This document shows positions 1-7,497 of a stretch of 46,704 bases of DNA, in pieces; the stretch's first letter is position 1, and each line of letters opens with the position of its first letter. Under the pieces are notes generated by a model. The model was given only the letters and a program-made list of their open reading frames with translations. It did no database searches and was not told the origin of the DNA. The stretch is from the NCBI RefSeq assembly GCF_900102965.1, contig NZ_FNGM01000011.1, forward strand, positions 1 to 46,704. The letters are read 5' to 3'. Origin of the DNA: Paenibacillus jilunlii (GTDB lineage: Bacteria; Bacillota; Bacilli; Paenibacillales; Paenibacillaceae). Position numbers and translations under genes: made by a program.

Positions 1-172
1 GCTACCGTTTCCGGTAGTTATCCCAGTCTAGAGGGTAGGTTGCCTACGTGTTACTCACCCGTCCGCCGCTAAGCCAGGTTGGAAGCAAGCTTCCAACAAG
101 ACTCCGCTCGACTTGCATGTATTAGGCACGCCGCCAGCGTTCGTCCTGAGCCAGGATCAAACTCTCCAATTA
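1..172 (-). rRNA. rrs: 16S ribosomal RNA, 5' part only
   Basis: The reverse complement carries the universal 16S 5' primer site (AGAGTTTGATCCTGGCTCAG, plus-strand 146-165) followed by the conserved ACGAACGCTGGCGGC and the GGCGGACGGGTGAGTAAC block. The gene runs leftwards out of the window, so only about 170 nt of its 5' end is present. The mature 5' end is placed about 8 nt before AGAGTTTGATC by analogy with Bacillus, so it is good to a few bases. The V1 hairpin and the ACTACCGGAAACGGTAGC segment look like Paenibacillus. Confidence 0.97.
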
Positions 173-390
173 GGTTTTTCCGGGTGGCTACTTCACCCGA
201 ATCACTCCGAGGAAATAACCATCCGAAAAAGATATTGAAAAGAGCGATTGCTCATTTTGAAACATCTGACGAGAATAAAATATTCTCTAATTTTGGATCT
301 CACTTGCGTGAAATCCCACTCACTCGTTGTTCAGTTTTCAAAGATCAAGCTTGTCGTAGGCGATGATCATCTCGTCACCAGCAACTTTTA
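173..390 (-). other. rRNA leader with boxA-like antitermination sequence
   Basis: This is the transcribed leader between the rrn promoters and 16S. On the minus strand GATCTTTGAAAACTGA (plus 331-346) followed by ACAACGAGTG matches the leader element found before and within Bacillus-type rRNA operons (boxA-like, Nus-dependent antitermination). A second GCTCTTTTCAATATC-like stretch lies nearer the 16S (about 236-250). No coding potential is seen in this stretch. Confidence 0.6.
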
Positions 391-391
391 T

Positions 392-420
392 AATATATCA
401 TGTTTATCAATTAATTGCAA
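392..420 (-). promoter_or_regulatory. rrn promoter, proximal
   Basis: Minus strand TTGCAA (plus 415-420), a 17-nt spacer and TATATT (392-397), with further TA-rich bases downstream. It sits some 220 nt before the 16S 5' end, a usual position for the last rrn promoter. Read by eye only. Confidence 0.5.
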
Positions 421-508
421 CTCTTTTTTTCAAACAAGTTAGCTTATTAATCAAATATCCATGATTCCAATCCACAAACTTTTATATAATATCTGCGGCT
501 GGATGTAT

Positions 509-538
509 AATATAACACGTATCTCCCGCTAAATACAA
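509..538 (-). promoter_or_regulatory. possible rrn promoter, middle
   Basis: Minus strand TTGTAT (plus 533-538), an 18-nt spacer and TATATT (509-514). Weaker than the two flanking candidates; tandem promoters are normal for rrn operons in Firmicutes. Confidence 0.35.
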
Positions 539-553
539 CCTTAAATATTACCA

Positions 554-582
554 ATTATACACTGATCCCCACGCCCTCTAAA
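554..582 (-). promoter_or_regulatory. rrn promoter, distal
   Basis: Minus strand TTTAGA (plus 577-582), a 17-nt spacer and a perfect TATAAT (554-559). Together with the two sites nearer to 16S this gives a tandem rrn promoter array in the 520-nt gap between 16S and safA. Confidence 0.5.
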
Positions 583-623
583 GGTTCACCGTGCAGGACT
601 ATTTACCCGCCAATAATCACAAG

Positions 624-668
624 AAGCATGTAGTACCCACATTGTGTTAATGCAGGTACTACATGCTT
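624..668 (-). terminator. terminator-like hairpin after safA
   Basis: Perfect 14-bp inverted repeat (624-637 and 655-668) with a 17-nt loop, 24 nt beyond the safA stop. The T-rich tail on the minus strand (CTTCTTGTGATT) is poor, so termination efficiency is uncertain. It separates safA from the rrn promoters. Confidence 0.6.
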
Positions 669-691
669 GATGAGTTTAGCTTATAAATGAT

Positions 692-2293
692 TTAGTTCGA
701 AATCCATGGATTTTTGCTTTTCTTCGTTGTGTTTTTACGGGCATTCTGATTGGTGCGCTGTTTTGCAGAACTTTTGCTGCTGCTGTTGGCAGGCAGACTT
801 GATGTCTTAACTTTTGCTGTGGACGATTTGTCACTGCCTTTACTGATCACTGCAGGTTCAGAACGTTCAGCTTCTACCGGCGGTGTTGTCTCCTGCTGAA
901 AAAATTCAGGCTCTTGAATTTCAGGTACCCGGTTATGTGCATGATTCTCCACTCCTGGGTACATTGGATACGCCGGAATACTAGAGACCATAGGTGCTGC
1001 AAACGTACTTGGCGCTGCTGAATAAGCCTGCGGGCTCATATCTATTCCATACGGAGAGATCATTTCTGGCATCGGCTGCATATAACCGGGATAATTATTA
1101 TACATGGGCTGCTCATAGGAATATGGTTGAACGGATTGTACCGGCACCCCTGCACCGCAACCGCATGATGGCCAAGGCAGATTCAGGGACGGTCCGCTGT
1201 ACTGAGGCATGCCAAATGAGGAATTTTCACTGACAGGGCTGATGTTCTCATATACCGGCGCTGTATTCGGATACCAAGCTCCCGGGAACTCCGTTGCCGA
1301 ATACAGGCCATATGGGGAAGGACAATCCTGCATATAGTTCGCCGGATGGACAAAGTCCGGGGCCGGGTTCATTCCCATTACAGCCATAGGCTGATAGTAC
1401 GGATATGCCGGTTGGGAATCCAGGACATATGGATTTGCGCTTAAGCCCGGGTAGCCAAATGAATTGTCGCAGGGCGATGTTTTATTCTCCTGCCAGGAAG
1501 CCGGCTCGACCTCTGATTTGGATTTTCCCTGAGGCATCTCATAAGTCATCGCCTCCTGGGCCGGAACTGAAATTTGGACAAATAAACTCTGGGATTCATG
1601 AATCATTTCGTGAACTGGCAGCACTTCTGCTGCCTTGCTCACGACAGGCGACACTTCTGGAGCCTTATTCATTGCAGGTGACAGTTCGGGAGCTTTGTTC
1701 ACTGCAGGCAACACCTCTGGAGCTTTGTTCATGATAGGTGACACTTCTGGAGCTTTGTTTATCACAGGAGCTACTTCAGGCTCTTTTGTTGGCGCAGGAG
1801 CCGGTTCAGGAACAGGAGCAGGAGCAGGCGGCGGCGTTGTTGAGACAGGCGATACTTCCGCAGGCGGCTGCTCTTTGACTCCGGTGTAATCTTTAGCACC
1901 CAGTTTTGTTTTGTCAATTATAGCAGTGGCCGCGGACTGGGGCTCTACAACAGCGGAATTTCCCTTTTTAGGGATATTGACAATTTCACCAACCAAGAGG
2001 GCATTTGGATTCTTCAACTGTGTATTGGCATCAATCATATCCTTCAGTGTAATTCCCCATGCTTTGGACAGTTTCCACAAGGTATCGCCTTGCTTGACAG
2101 TATGTTTGTAATAGACCTCATTATTTTCCGGAACGGGTACCGTAGCCGCAGGAATTTTCACCTTATCCCCAACGGCAAGCACATCAGGATTGCTAATCTG
2201 CGGATTAGCCTCGATGATTTTTTGCAGCGGCACTCCGTACTTTTGCGATAGTGCATACAGCGTTTCACCTGATTTGACCATGTGTATTTTCAC
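692..2293 (-). CDS. safA: SafA-like spore coat assembly protein with two LysM domains
   Basis: Morphogenetic protein of the spore inner coat; in Bacillus SafA binds the cortex-coat interface and SpoVID. Two N-terminal LysM domains are visible (about residues 3-47, starting HMVKSGETLYALSQKYGV, and 62-108, starting YKHTVKQGDTLWKLSKAWG). A Pro/Ala-rich stretch follows, then five 10-residue repeats of the type NKAPEVSPxx (179-228), a long Pro/Tyr/Met-rich region, and a Lys/Ser/Asn-rich tail. The start is GTG (codons GTG AAA ATA CAC ATG) because AGGAGG lies 10 nt upstream (plus 2304-2309). Bacillus SafA has one N-terminal LysM, so the second copy is a difference. The low-complexity C-terminus cannot be aligned by eye, so the name rests on the LysM N-terminus and on synteny next to the pheB/obg cluster. 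A generic LysM coat protein is the alternative. Confidence 0.8.
   Translation of the reverse strand: MKIHMVKSGETLYALSQKYGVPLQKIIEANPQISNPDVLAVGDKVKIPAATVPVPENNEVYYKHTVKQGDTLWKLSKAWGITLKDMIDANTQLKNPNALLVGEIVNIPKKGNSAVVEPQSAATAIIDKTKLGAKDYTGVKEQPPAEVSPVSTTPPPAPAPVPEPAPAPTKEPEVAPVINKAPEVSPIMNKAPEVLPAVNKAPELSPAMNKAPEVSPVVSKAAEVLPVHEMIHESQSLFVQISVPAQEAMTYEMPQGKSKSEVEPASWQENKTSPCDNSFGYPGLSANPYVLDSQPAYPYYQPMAVMGMNPAPDFVHPANYMQDCPSPYGLYSATEFPGAWYPNTAPVYENISPVSENSSFGMPQYSGPSLNLPWPSCGCGAGVPVQSVQPYSYEQPMYNNYPGYMQPMPEMISPYGIDMSPQAYSAAPSTFAAPMVSSIPAYPMYPGVENHAHNRVPEIQEPEFFQQETTPPVEAERSEPAVISKGSDKSSTAKVKTSSLPANSSSKSSAKQRTNQNARKNTTKKSKNPWISN
1610..1759 (-). repeat. in-frame 30-nt tandem repeats in safA
   Basis: Five consecutive 10-codon units encode NKAPEVSPIM, NKAPEVLPAV, NKAPELSPAM, NKAPEVSPVV and SKAAEVLPVH. 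The first four are close copies and the fifth is diverged. In-frame repeats of this kind can vary in number between strains. Confidence 0.85.
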
Positions 2294-2384
2294 GCAGCAA
2301 TAACCTCCTAAAATTTTTGTTAGTGAGCATCAAAGCTTGCTTGTAAAGCATACGCCAGCTGTGTGGGCTTATACTTTTGTAAAC

Positions 2385-2433
2385 GGCGTTGTACTAAAAT
2401 AGCTTAGAAGCATATGCTTAAATTCCCTGAAGC
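2385..2433 (-). repeat. dispersed intergenic repeat, copy 1 (upstream of safA)
   Basis: On the minus strand this segment (GCTTCAGGGAATTTAAGC, then ATATGCTTC and a TTTTAGTACAA end) aligns over about 48 nt with the segment at 6791-6837 upstream of hom. It lies about 90 nt before the safA start. The rest of the gap between safA and the ilvE terminator (2294-2582) shows no gene. Confidence 0.5.
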
Positions 2434-2580
2434 CCTGCATCCTGTACAGCTATGCTGCAAACTCCGGTGCCGAAAGCCTTCCTCAGGTTATTCTGCTTCC
2501 AGGATCCTGATATACGGTACAGCCGCCTCCTTCGTTACTACATCTTATGCAGGCTATGGGCGATTGACATCCCTCAAGCA

Positions 2581-2617
2581 AAAAAAATCCTCTCATGCAT
2601 GGCATGAAAGGATTTTT
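2581..2617 (-). terminator. rho-independent terminator after ilvE
   Basis: 16-bp stem with one mismatch (2583-2598 and 2602-2617), a 3-nt loop, and a run of seven T on the minus strand immediately after. It closes the pheB-hom-thrB-pheA-ilvE operon. Confidence 0.85.
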
Positions 2618-2651
2618 GCTTATAAATCTGAGCTTGTACTGCAGTCGAGGA

Positions 2652-3533
2652 TTACTCCCAAACCTTATAGCCGTCCTTATCTACAACATTGCGGAACTCT
2701 TCAAGCAGCTGCAGCGTAATGGGGCCTGCCTGCCCTGAGCCGATAATGCGGCCGTCGATTTCACGTGCTGCAATCACTTCGGCAGCTGTGCCGGTGAAGA
2801 AAACCTCATCGGCAATATATACGTCATGCATAGTGAACGGCTCTTCTTTCAGAGTCAGTCCCAGCTTGGCGCATAGCTCAATGATTGCCAGGCGGGTAAT
2901 GCCTTCAAGTGCGCCCAGGTAGCACGGCGGCGTGTAGACTATGCCTCTTTTGACAATAAAAATATTATCTCCTGAACCCTCGGTTACATACCCTTGGGCA
3001 TTCATCATGATCGCTTCGTCGGCTTCCGCCAGATTGGACTGGATTTTGACGAGGATGTTATTGAGATAGTTCAGCGATTTGATCTTAGGATTGAGCGCAT
3101 CCGGGATATTGCGGCGCTGGGAGACGGAAACCGCACGAAGTCCGTTCAGATAGGCCTGCTCCGGATAAATGGCCAGCTGTTCAACAATAATGATGACACT
3201 GGCTTTGGGACAGCGGCGGGGGTCCAAGCCCAGATTGCCGGGGCCGCGGGAAACGATCAGGCGGATATATCCATTGCGCATGTCATTCAGACGTATCGTT
3301 TCAGCCATAGCTTCCAGCATTTCGTCATAAGTCAGCGGAATATCCAGCATAATGGATTTGGCCGAATCATACAGTCTGTCCAGATGCTCCTTGCATTTAA
3401 AAATATTGCCGTTGTAGATACGGATGCCTTCAAATATACCGTCTCCGTATAGAAATCCGTGATCAAACACGGACACCTTTGCATTTTCCTTCGTTACATG
3501 TTGTCCATCCAAATAGATCCATTGCTCAGCCAT
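2652..3533 (-). CDS. ilvE: branched-chain amino acid aminotransferase (class IV PLP)
   Basis: Transfers the amino group between glutamate and the 2-oxo acids of Leu, Ile and Val in the cytosol. The 293-residue protein has the fold-type IV signature: FDHGFLYGDGIFEGIR near 23-38, the PLP-binding lysine in IKSLNYLNNI (Lys152) and the cofactor loop TEGSGDNIF (184-192). The reading frame is open 41 codons further upstream, but the start at 3533 is chosen because GGAGGTG precedes ATG GCT GAG by about 13 nt and the family begins at MAEQWIYLDG. It begins 4 nt after the pheA stop, so it is the last gene of the operon. D-amino acid aminotransferases share the fold; the EGSGDN loop and length favour IlvE. 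Confidence 0.9.
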   Translation of the reverse strand: MAEQWIYLDGQHVTKENAKVSVFDHGFLYGDGIFEGIRIYNGNIFKCKEHLDRLYDSAKSIMLDIPLTYDEMLEAMAETIRLNDMRNGYIRLIVSRGPGNLGLDPRRCPKASVIIIVEQLAIYPEQAYLNGLRAVSVSQRRNIPDALNPKIKSLNYLNNILVKIQSNLAEADEAIMMNAQGYVTEGSGDNIFIVKRGIVYTPPCYLGALEGITRLAIIELCAKLGLTLKEEPFTMHDVYIADEVFFTGTAAEVIAAREIDGRIIGSGQAGPITLQLLEEFRNVVDKDGYKVWE

Positions 3534-3537
3534 GAAT

Positions 3538-4425
3538 TTACTGCACCTCCGCTTTCTCTTCCTCATAGGTGTATGTGGGATACGATCCCAGAATCCGCAC
3601 CTGGCAGCCCAAGGCTTTGATCTCTTCAATCGCCCCAGGCAGCAGGACCGATTCAATCGGTTCCATCACATCAATATAAAAATAATAAGTACCCAATTTC
3701 TTCTTGGTCGGCCGTGACTCTATACGTGATAAATTCAGCCGCCGCCAGGCAAATGCAGCCAGCACCTGATGGAGTGCTCCGGGAAAATCCTCCGGCAGGG
3801 TCACCAGGATACTGGTCTTGTCACCGCTGCTCTTCCGGGGAAGCTCCAGCTTCTGATGTCCAACAAGCACAAACCGCGTGAAATTGTTATTATGGTCTGT
3901 CACCTGCCGCTCTACAACCTCAAGCCCATGCGTAGCCGCCCCAAGCGCTGTGCCGATCGCAGCCCAGCCTTTGCCGGGATTATTCGAAACAATCTCCACT
4001 GCTTCAGATGTGCTTCCGACGGACTCCAGTTCGGCCCAGGGAGCGTGATCGCGGATAAATTGCAGGCATTGCGCCATGGCAACGGGATGAGAAAGGATTT
4101 TGACCACTTTCGTGTAATCCTTATGGCCTTCAGCGTCCGTGAATTCCTTGGGATTACCGATTAGATTCTGTATGGAAGGGAAAATCCACTCCGCCTGCAT
4201 TGGCAGGTTCACTTCATTAATGAGCCAGTCAATATGCAGACTAACCGAACCTTCGATAGTATTCTCAATCGGAATCACGCTATAGTCCGTCACTCCATTG
4301 GCCGTAGCCAGAAAAACATTGGAGATTAGCTTATGATGCTCAATATTTACAGGCTCATCACCGAATAAATGCAGCAGCGCTTCATGCGACACCGAGCCCT
4401 GCGGCAACACTGCTATTGATTTCAT
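3538..4425 (-). CDS. pheA: prephenate dehydratase with ACT domain
   Basis: Converts prephenate to phenylpyruvate, the committed step to phenylalanine. The 295-residue protein is the monofunctional Firmicute type: a catalytic domain (about 1-190) with the TRF motif (183-185) in NNNFTRFVLVG, then a C-terminal ACT domain with the GALH (217-220) and ESRP (236-239) phenylalanine-binding motifs, implying feedback inhibition by Phe. The ATG overlaps the thrB stop in ATGA, which suggests translational coupling. The first residues (IAVLPQGSVSHEAL) replace the usual LGPxGTFS loop, a small deviation. Confidence 0.95.
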   Translation of the reverse strand: MKSIAVLPQGSVSHEALLHLFGDEPVNIEHHKLISNVFLATANGVTDYSVIPIENTIEGSVSLHIDWLINEVNLPMQAEWIFPSIQNLIGNPKEFTDAEGHKDYTKVVKILSHPVAMAQCLQFIRDHAPWAELESVGSTSEAVEIVSNNPGKGWAAIGTALGAATHGLEVVERQVTDHNNNFTRFVLVGHQKLELPRKSSGDKTSILVTLPEDFPGALHQVLAAFAWRRLNLSRIESRPTKKKLGTYYFYIDVMEPIESVLLPGAIEEIKALGCQVRILGSYPTYTYEEEKAEVQ

Positions 4426-5402
4426 AACTGTTTTTCTCCTTTTATCATATCCAAAAATGATCTGCTTTGCATCTGGTTTGTTTCAATCTGTTCTGCGACC
4501 ACACCGGATGAACTGGGCGGCAGCCAGCAGGTCCGCGCGGGAATCCCATGCTCCTCCATCGTTTGTTTCAGAAAAAGCTCCAGCTCCGGCTTGCGGCTCT
4601 CCTGCCGGTCAACCATGCATAGCAGTGTGGGCCCTGCACCGCTCAGCGCAATTCCCAGTGCCCCATGCCCTGCCGCCTCGGCCAGCAGCTTCTCCATTCC
4701 GGGCACCAGTGGCGCCCGGTAAGGCTGATGCAAGCGGTCCTGCATGGCGCGGCCGATGAGATCGAGCCGGCCTGCGGCCAGGGCAGCCGTTAACAGCGAG
4801 GTCCGGCTGATATTATGAACAGCATCACTTACCGTAATCTGAGATGGAAGCACCCCGCGCGCTTTGGTAGTCGACAGCTCGAATTCAGGAATGACTACAA
4901 GAATCTCAAGCTCCTCAGGAGGCTCAATCCGGATGTAATCCGCATGCTCACCGTCCCAAACGGCTGTGATGATGCCGCCGAAAAGCGAGGCCCCCACATT
5001 ATCGGGATGCTTTTCCAAAGCTGTGGCCATACTGAACAACTGTGCATTACTCAGGGGAGAACCAATCATGGCATTGGCCGCCGCCATTCCGCCGACTATT
5101 GCAGAAGCGCTGCTCCCCAGTCCGCGGGTAAGCGGGATATCGGAGTACATGGTGATGGAAAGCTCCGGAATGGCTACACCGGCCTCCGAAAAAACCATTT
5201 GCGCTACCTGGTAAAGCAAATTGCTTTTATCCTTAGCCACACCTGCCATCTCATCTCCGTAAAGATGAAATTCGGTCTCCGCAGCCTCCTCCATTTCAAT
5301 CCAGGCATATAGTGAAAGCGCCATGCCCAGCGTATCAAATCCCGGTCCCAGATTAGCGGTGCTGGCGGGTACTTTTACTCTAGACCTTCCGTACATACTC
5401 AT
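4422..5402 (-). CDS. thrB: homoserine kinase (GHMP family)
   Basis: Phosphorylates homoserine with ATP for threonine synthesis. The N-terminus VKVPASTANLGPGFDTLG and the GHMP ATP-loop LTRGLGSSASAIVGG are diagnostic, and the C-terminal LSGAGPTLL motif is present. An in-frame ATG at 5423 has no ribosome-binding site; AAGGAG stands 12 nt before the ATG at 5402, which begins MSMYGRSRVKVPAS and fits the family, so the shorter start is used. The gene follows hom by 57 nt and overlaps pheA by 4 nt. Threonine synthase (thrC), which lies between hom and thrB in Bacillus subtilis, is not here. Confidence 0.93.
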   Translation of the reverse strand: MSMYGRSRVKVPASTANLGPGFDTLGMALSLYAWIEMEEAAETEFHLYGDEMAGVAKDKSNLLYQVAQMVFSEAGVAIPELSITMYSDIPLTRGLGSSASAIVGGMAAANAMIGSPLSNAQLFSMATALEKHPDNVGASLFGGIITAVWDGEHADYIRIEPPEELEILVVIPEFELSTTKARGVLPSQITVSDAVHNISRTSLLTAALAAGRLDLIGRAMQDRLHQPYRAPLVPGMEKLLAEAAGHGALGIALSGAGPTLLCMVDRQESRKPELELFLKQTMEEHGIPARTCWLPPSSSGVVAEQIETNQMQSRSFLDMIKGEKQL

Positions 5403-5459
5403 AGCTGGTAAAATCTCCTTCATTATTTTTGCGTGGAGCTGTCAGCAGGAATTCAAGGT

Positions 5460-6746
5460 TTAGCCTTCTACCCGATAGTGGCTCTTAATCCGGTGAATGA
5501 CTTTAAGCTGCTCCAGATGCCGCATTACTTTATTCATACTCGCCTTGCTGGCATTGTGCGTCACGATAATAATCTCCGCATCCGGATTATTCGGATTGGC
5601 TTGCTGCACCACGGAATCAAGGCTGACATCATACTCCGCGAATACCTGCGTAATTTTGGCCAGTACACCGGCCTTATCATCTACATGCAGCAGCAGAAAG
5701 TTCTTATAGAAGATGTCTTCGTCACTCTTGAGCTTCTTCTGTTTGTAAGGCACAATCTGCTTCAGCCCGTTAACGCCCAGCTTCAGGTTCTTAATAACGG
5801 CGACCAGATCCGCTACGATCGATGTAGCTGTGGGCATAGCACCTGCTCCTGCACCATAGAACATCGTTTCTCCTACAGCCTGACCGTACACATATACCGC
5901 ATTATACACACCGTTGACGGAAGCGATCGGGTGACCGGTCCGGATCATTGTCGGCTGCACGCTGATGCTGAATTCATCCTCATGACTTTCGGCAATGCCC
6001 AGCAGCTTCATTTCGTACCCCAGTCTTTTGGCAAAAGCAATATCCTCCTTGCTCACTCCGGAAATGCCGCTGACACTGACATCACTAAGCTCCACATTGG
6101 TCCGGAAGCCAAGTGTGCCGAGAATAGCCATTTTGCGTGCTGCATCCAGGCCTTCGACGTCGGAGGTCGGGTCAGATTCGGCATATCCGAGTTCTTGTGC
6201 TTCCTTCAGGACATCATGATAGGATGCGCCTTCCTGGCTCATTTTGCTCAATATGTAATTGGTGGTCCCGTTTACGATGCCCATAATCTTCACGATTTTG
6301 TCAGAGGAAAAGCCTTCGATAAGCGTGCGGATAATCGGAATGCCTCCGGCCACACTGGCCTCATAAAACACATCGCATTGCTTCTCCTGCGCCTTCGCAA
6401 GGATCTCCGAGCCATGCAGTGCCATCAAATCCTTGTTCGCCGTCACGATATGCTTGCCGCGTTCCAGCGCCTCCAGAATGTATTCCTTCGTTCCCGCGAT
6501 TCCACCCATCACTTCTACGATGACGTCAATCTCCGGGTCGCGGATAACGTCCCAGGGATCATCGGTGATTGCAGCCGCATCCACTTCGATATCCCGGGGT
6601 TTCTCAGTATTCTTAACGGCAATGCGTTCAATGAGAATCGGAGAGCCCACCTGGCTGCTCAGATCCTCCTGATTTCCTTCCACGATACGGACTACACCCG
6701 TACCTACTGTTCCCAGACCCAGCAACCCCACTTTGACCGGCTTCAT
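5460..6746 (-). CDS. hom: homoserine dehydrogenase with ACT domain
   Basis: Reduces aspartate semialdehyde to homoserine with NAD(P)H, the branch to Thr and Met. The 428-residue protein has the nucleotide-binding GLGTVG (10-15), the family block AGGIPIIRTLIEGFSSD, the substrate region around VEGLDAARKMAILG, and a C-terminal ACT domain (about 350-428, starting FLLLHVDDKAGVLAKI) for threonine feedback. AGGAGG lies 6 nt before ATG. It is the second gene of the operon, after pheB; the 160-nt gap before it contains an intergenic repeat but no clear second promoter or attenuator. Confidence 0.95.
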   Translation of the reverse strand: MKPVKVGLLGLGTVGTGVVRIVEGNQEDLSSQVGSPILIERIAVKNTEKPRDIEVDAAAITDDPWDVIRDPEIDVIVEVMGGIAGTKEYILEALERGKHIVTANKDLMALHGSEILAKAQEKQCDVFYEASVAGGIPIIRTLIEGFSSDKIVKIMGIVNGTTNYILSKMSQEGASYHDVLKEAQELGYAESDPTSDVEGLDAARKMAILGTLGFRTNVELSDVSVSGISGVSKEDIAFAKRLGYEMKLLGIAESHEDEFSISVQPTMIRTGHPIASVNGVYNAVYVYGQAVGETMFYGAGAGAMPTATSIVADLVAVIKNLKLGVNGLKQIVPYKQKKLKSDEDIFYKNFLLLHVDDKAGVLAKITQVFAEYDVSLDSVVQQANPNNPDAEIIIVTHNASKASMNKVMRHLEQLKVIHRIKSHYRVEG

Positions 6747-6790
6747 TTGAATCCTCCTAAAAGTTTGGTGAGCATGATTTCCCTGAATTT

Positions 6791-6837
6791 GCTTTGAACA
6801 AAACTACATCGAAAGCATAAGCTTAAATTTATGAAGC
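6791..6837 (-). repeat. dispersed intergenic repeat, copy 2 (upstream of hom)
   Basis: Minus strand AATTTAAGCTTATGCTTTC and flanks match the copy at 2385-2433. In both places the sequence ATGCTCAC(C/T)AA then also occurs a little before a TTTTAGGAGG ribosome-binding site, so the similarity reaches beyond the core. The gap between pheB and hom (6747-6907) holds this repeat and no gene. Confidence 0.5.
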
Positions 6838-6907
6838 TATACTACTTAAACATTCTACGTAATAAAACTTGCTTCGTGAGCATTTACCTAAGTTTCGTGA
6901 AGCGGCA

Positions 6908-7345
6908 TTACCCTTGCCCGATAATCAGGGCCCGCTTCACTCCGGGTATCGCCTTCAGGCTGTCCAGCATGTCGCCCAGCTCTTCGTTCAAATGCGAAAT
7001 TTCCACGGAGATAACCACATTGGCCCGCCCCTGTAAAGGAATACTCTGATGAATTGTCAGCACATTGGCGCCATGAACAGCAACTGATCCCAACACCTTG
7101 GACAGCATACCCGATTCATGCTCCAGATCAATGGAGATCGTGACAATACGCTCCCGTTCCAGCTGATGGATTAAATGAATGCCATCCTTATATTTATAAA
7201 ATGCACTGCGGCTAAGCCCAACCTGTTCCACACCCTCATGTACCGTCTTGGCATCACCTGCCTCAAGCAGCTGTTTGACCTGCATGGTCTTCAGCACAGC
7301 ATCAGGCAATATGTCCTCGCGGACCAAATAATAGCGTTCTTTCAC
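6908..7345 (-). CDS. pheB: ACT domain protein PheB
   Basis: Small ACT-domain protein of the PheB family, annotated in Bacillus beside pheA and thought to sense or regulate aromatic/branched amino acid metabolism; its biochemical role is not settled. The start is the GTG at 7345 (GTG AAA GAA CGC) with GGTGAGG upstream, giving 145 residues, VKERYYLVREDILPDAV at the N-terminus, equal in length to Bacillus PheB (about 147). The N-terminal half holds a helix-turn-helix-like segment (DAKTVHEGVEQVGLSRSAFY); the C-terminal ACT domain (about 68-145) starts RIVTISIDLEHESGMLSKVL. Longer in-frame starts read into the promoter. It is the first gene of the pheB-hom-thrB-pheA-ilvE operon. Confidence 0.9.
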   Translation of the reverse strand: MKERYYLVREDILPDAVLKTMQVKQLLEAGDAKTVHEGVEQVGLSRSAFYKYKDGIHLIHQLERERIVTISIDLEHESGMLSKVLGSVAVHGANVLTIHQSIPLQGRANVVISVEISHLNEELGDMLDSLKAIPGVKRALIIGQG

Positions 7346-7387
7346 GAACGTCCTCACCCCAAAGACTTTTGTGTTTACATAGTGGAC

Positions 7388-7417
7388 ATTATACGGGATG
7401 ACCGCTGTATATTGCAA
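7388..7417 (-). promoter_or_regulatory. sigma-A promoter of the pheB-hom operon
   Basis: Minus strand TTGCAA (plus 7412-7417), an 18-nt spacer and TATAAT (7388-7393), about 40 nt before the pheB GTG. Confidence 0.65.
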
Positions 7418-7448
7418 TAACTTTTCACTTACTGAGTCTAAATGCAGC

Positions 7449-7470
7449 AAAACCCCCGGATATCCAGGGG
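7449..7470 (-). terminator. rho-independent terminator of the SPFH membrane module
   Basis: Minus strand CCCCTGG, ATAT loop, CCGGGGG, then TTTT: a 7-bp stem including one U-G pair, 28 nt after the stop of the last gene of the module and just upstream of the pheB promoter. Confidence 0.6.
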
Positions 7471-7497
7471 CAATCCTTTTAATGCATTATTGCCTTC

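Noticed and set aside
5433..6797. Long plus-strand open frame (454 codons) opposite hom
   Set aside because: Complete overlap with the well-supported hom gene, no ribosome-binding site, and a composition rich in His/Arg/Cys typical of antisense frames in codon-biased genes.
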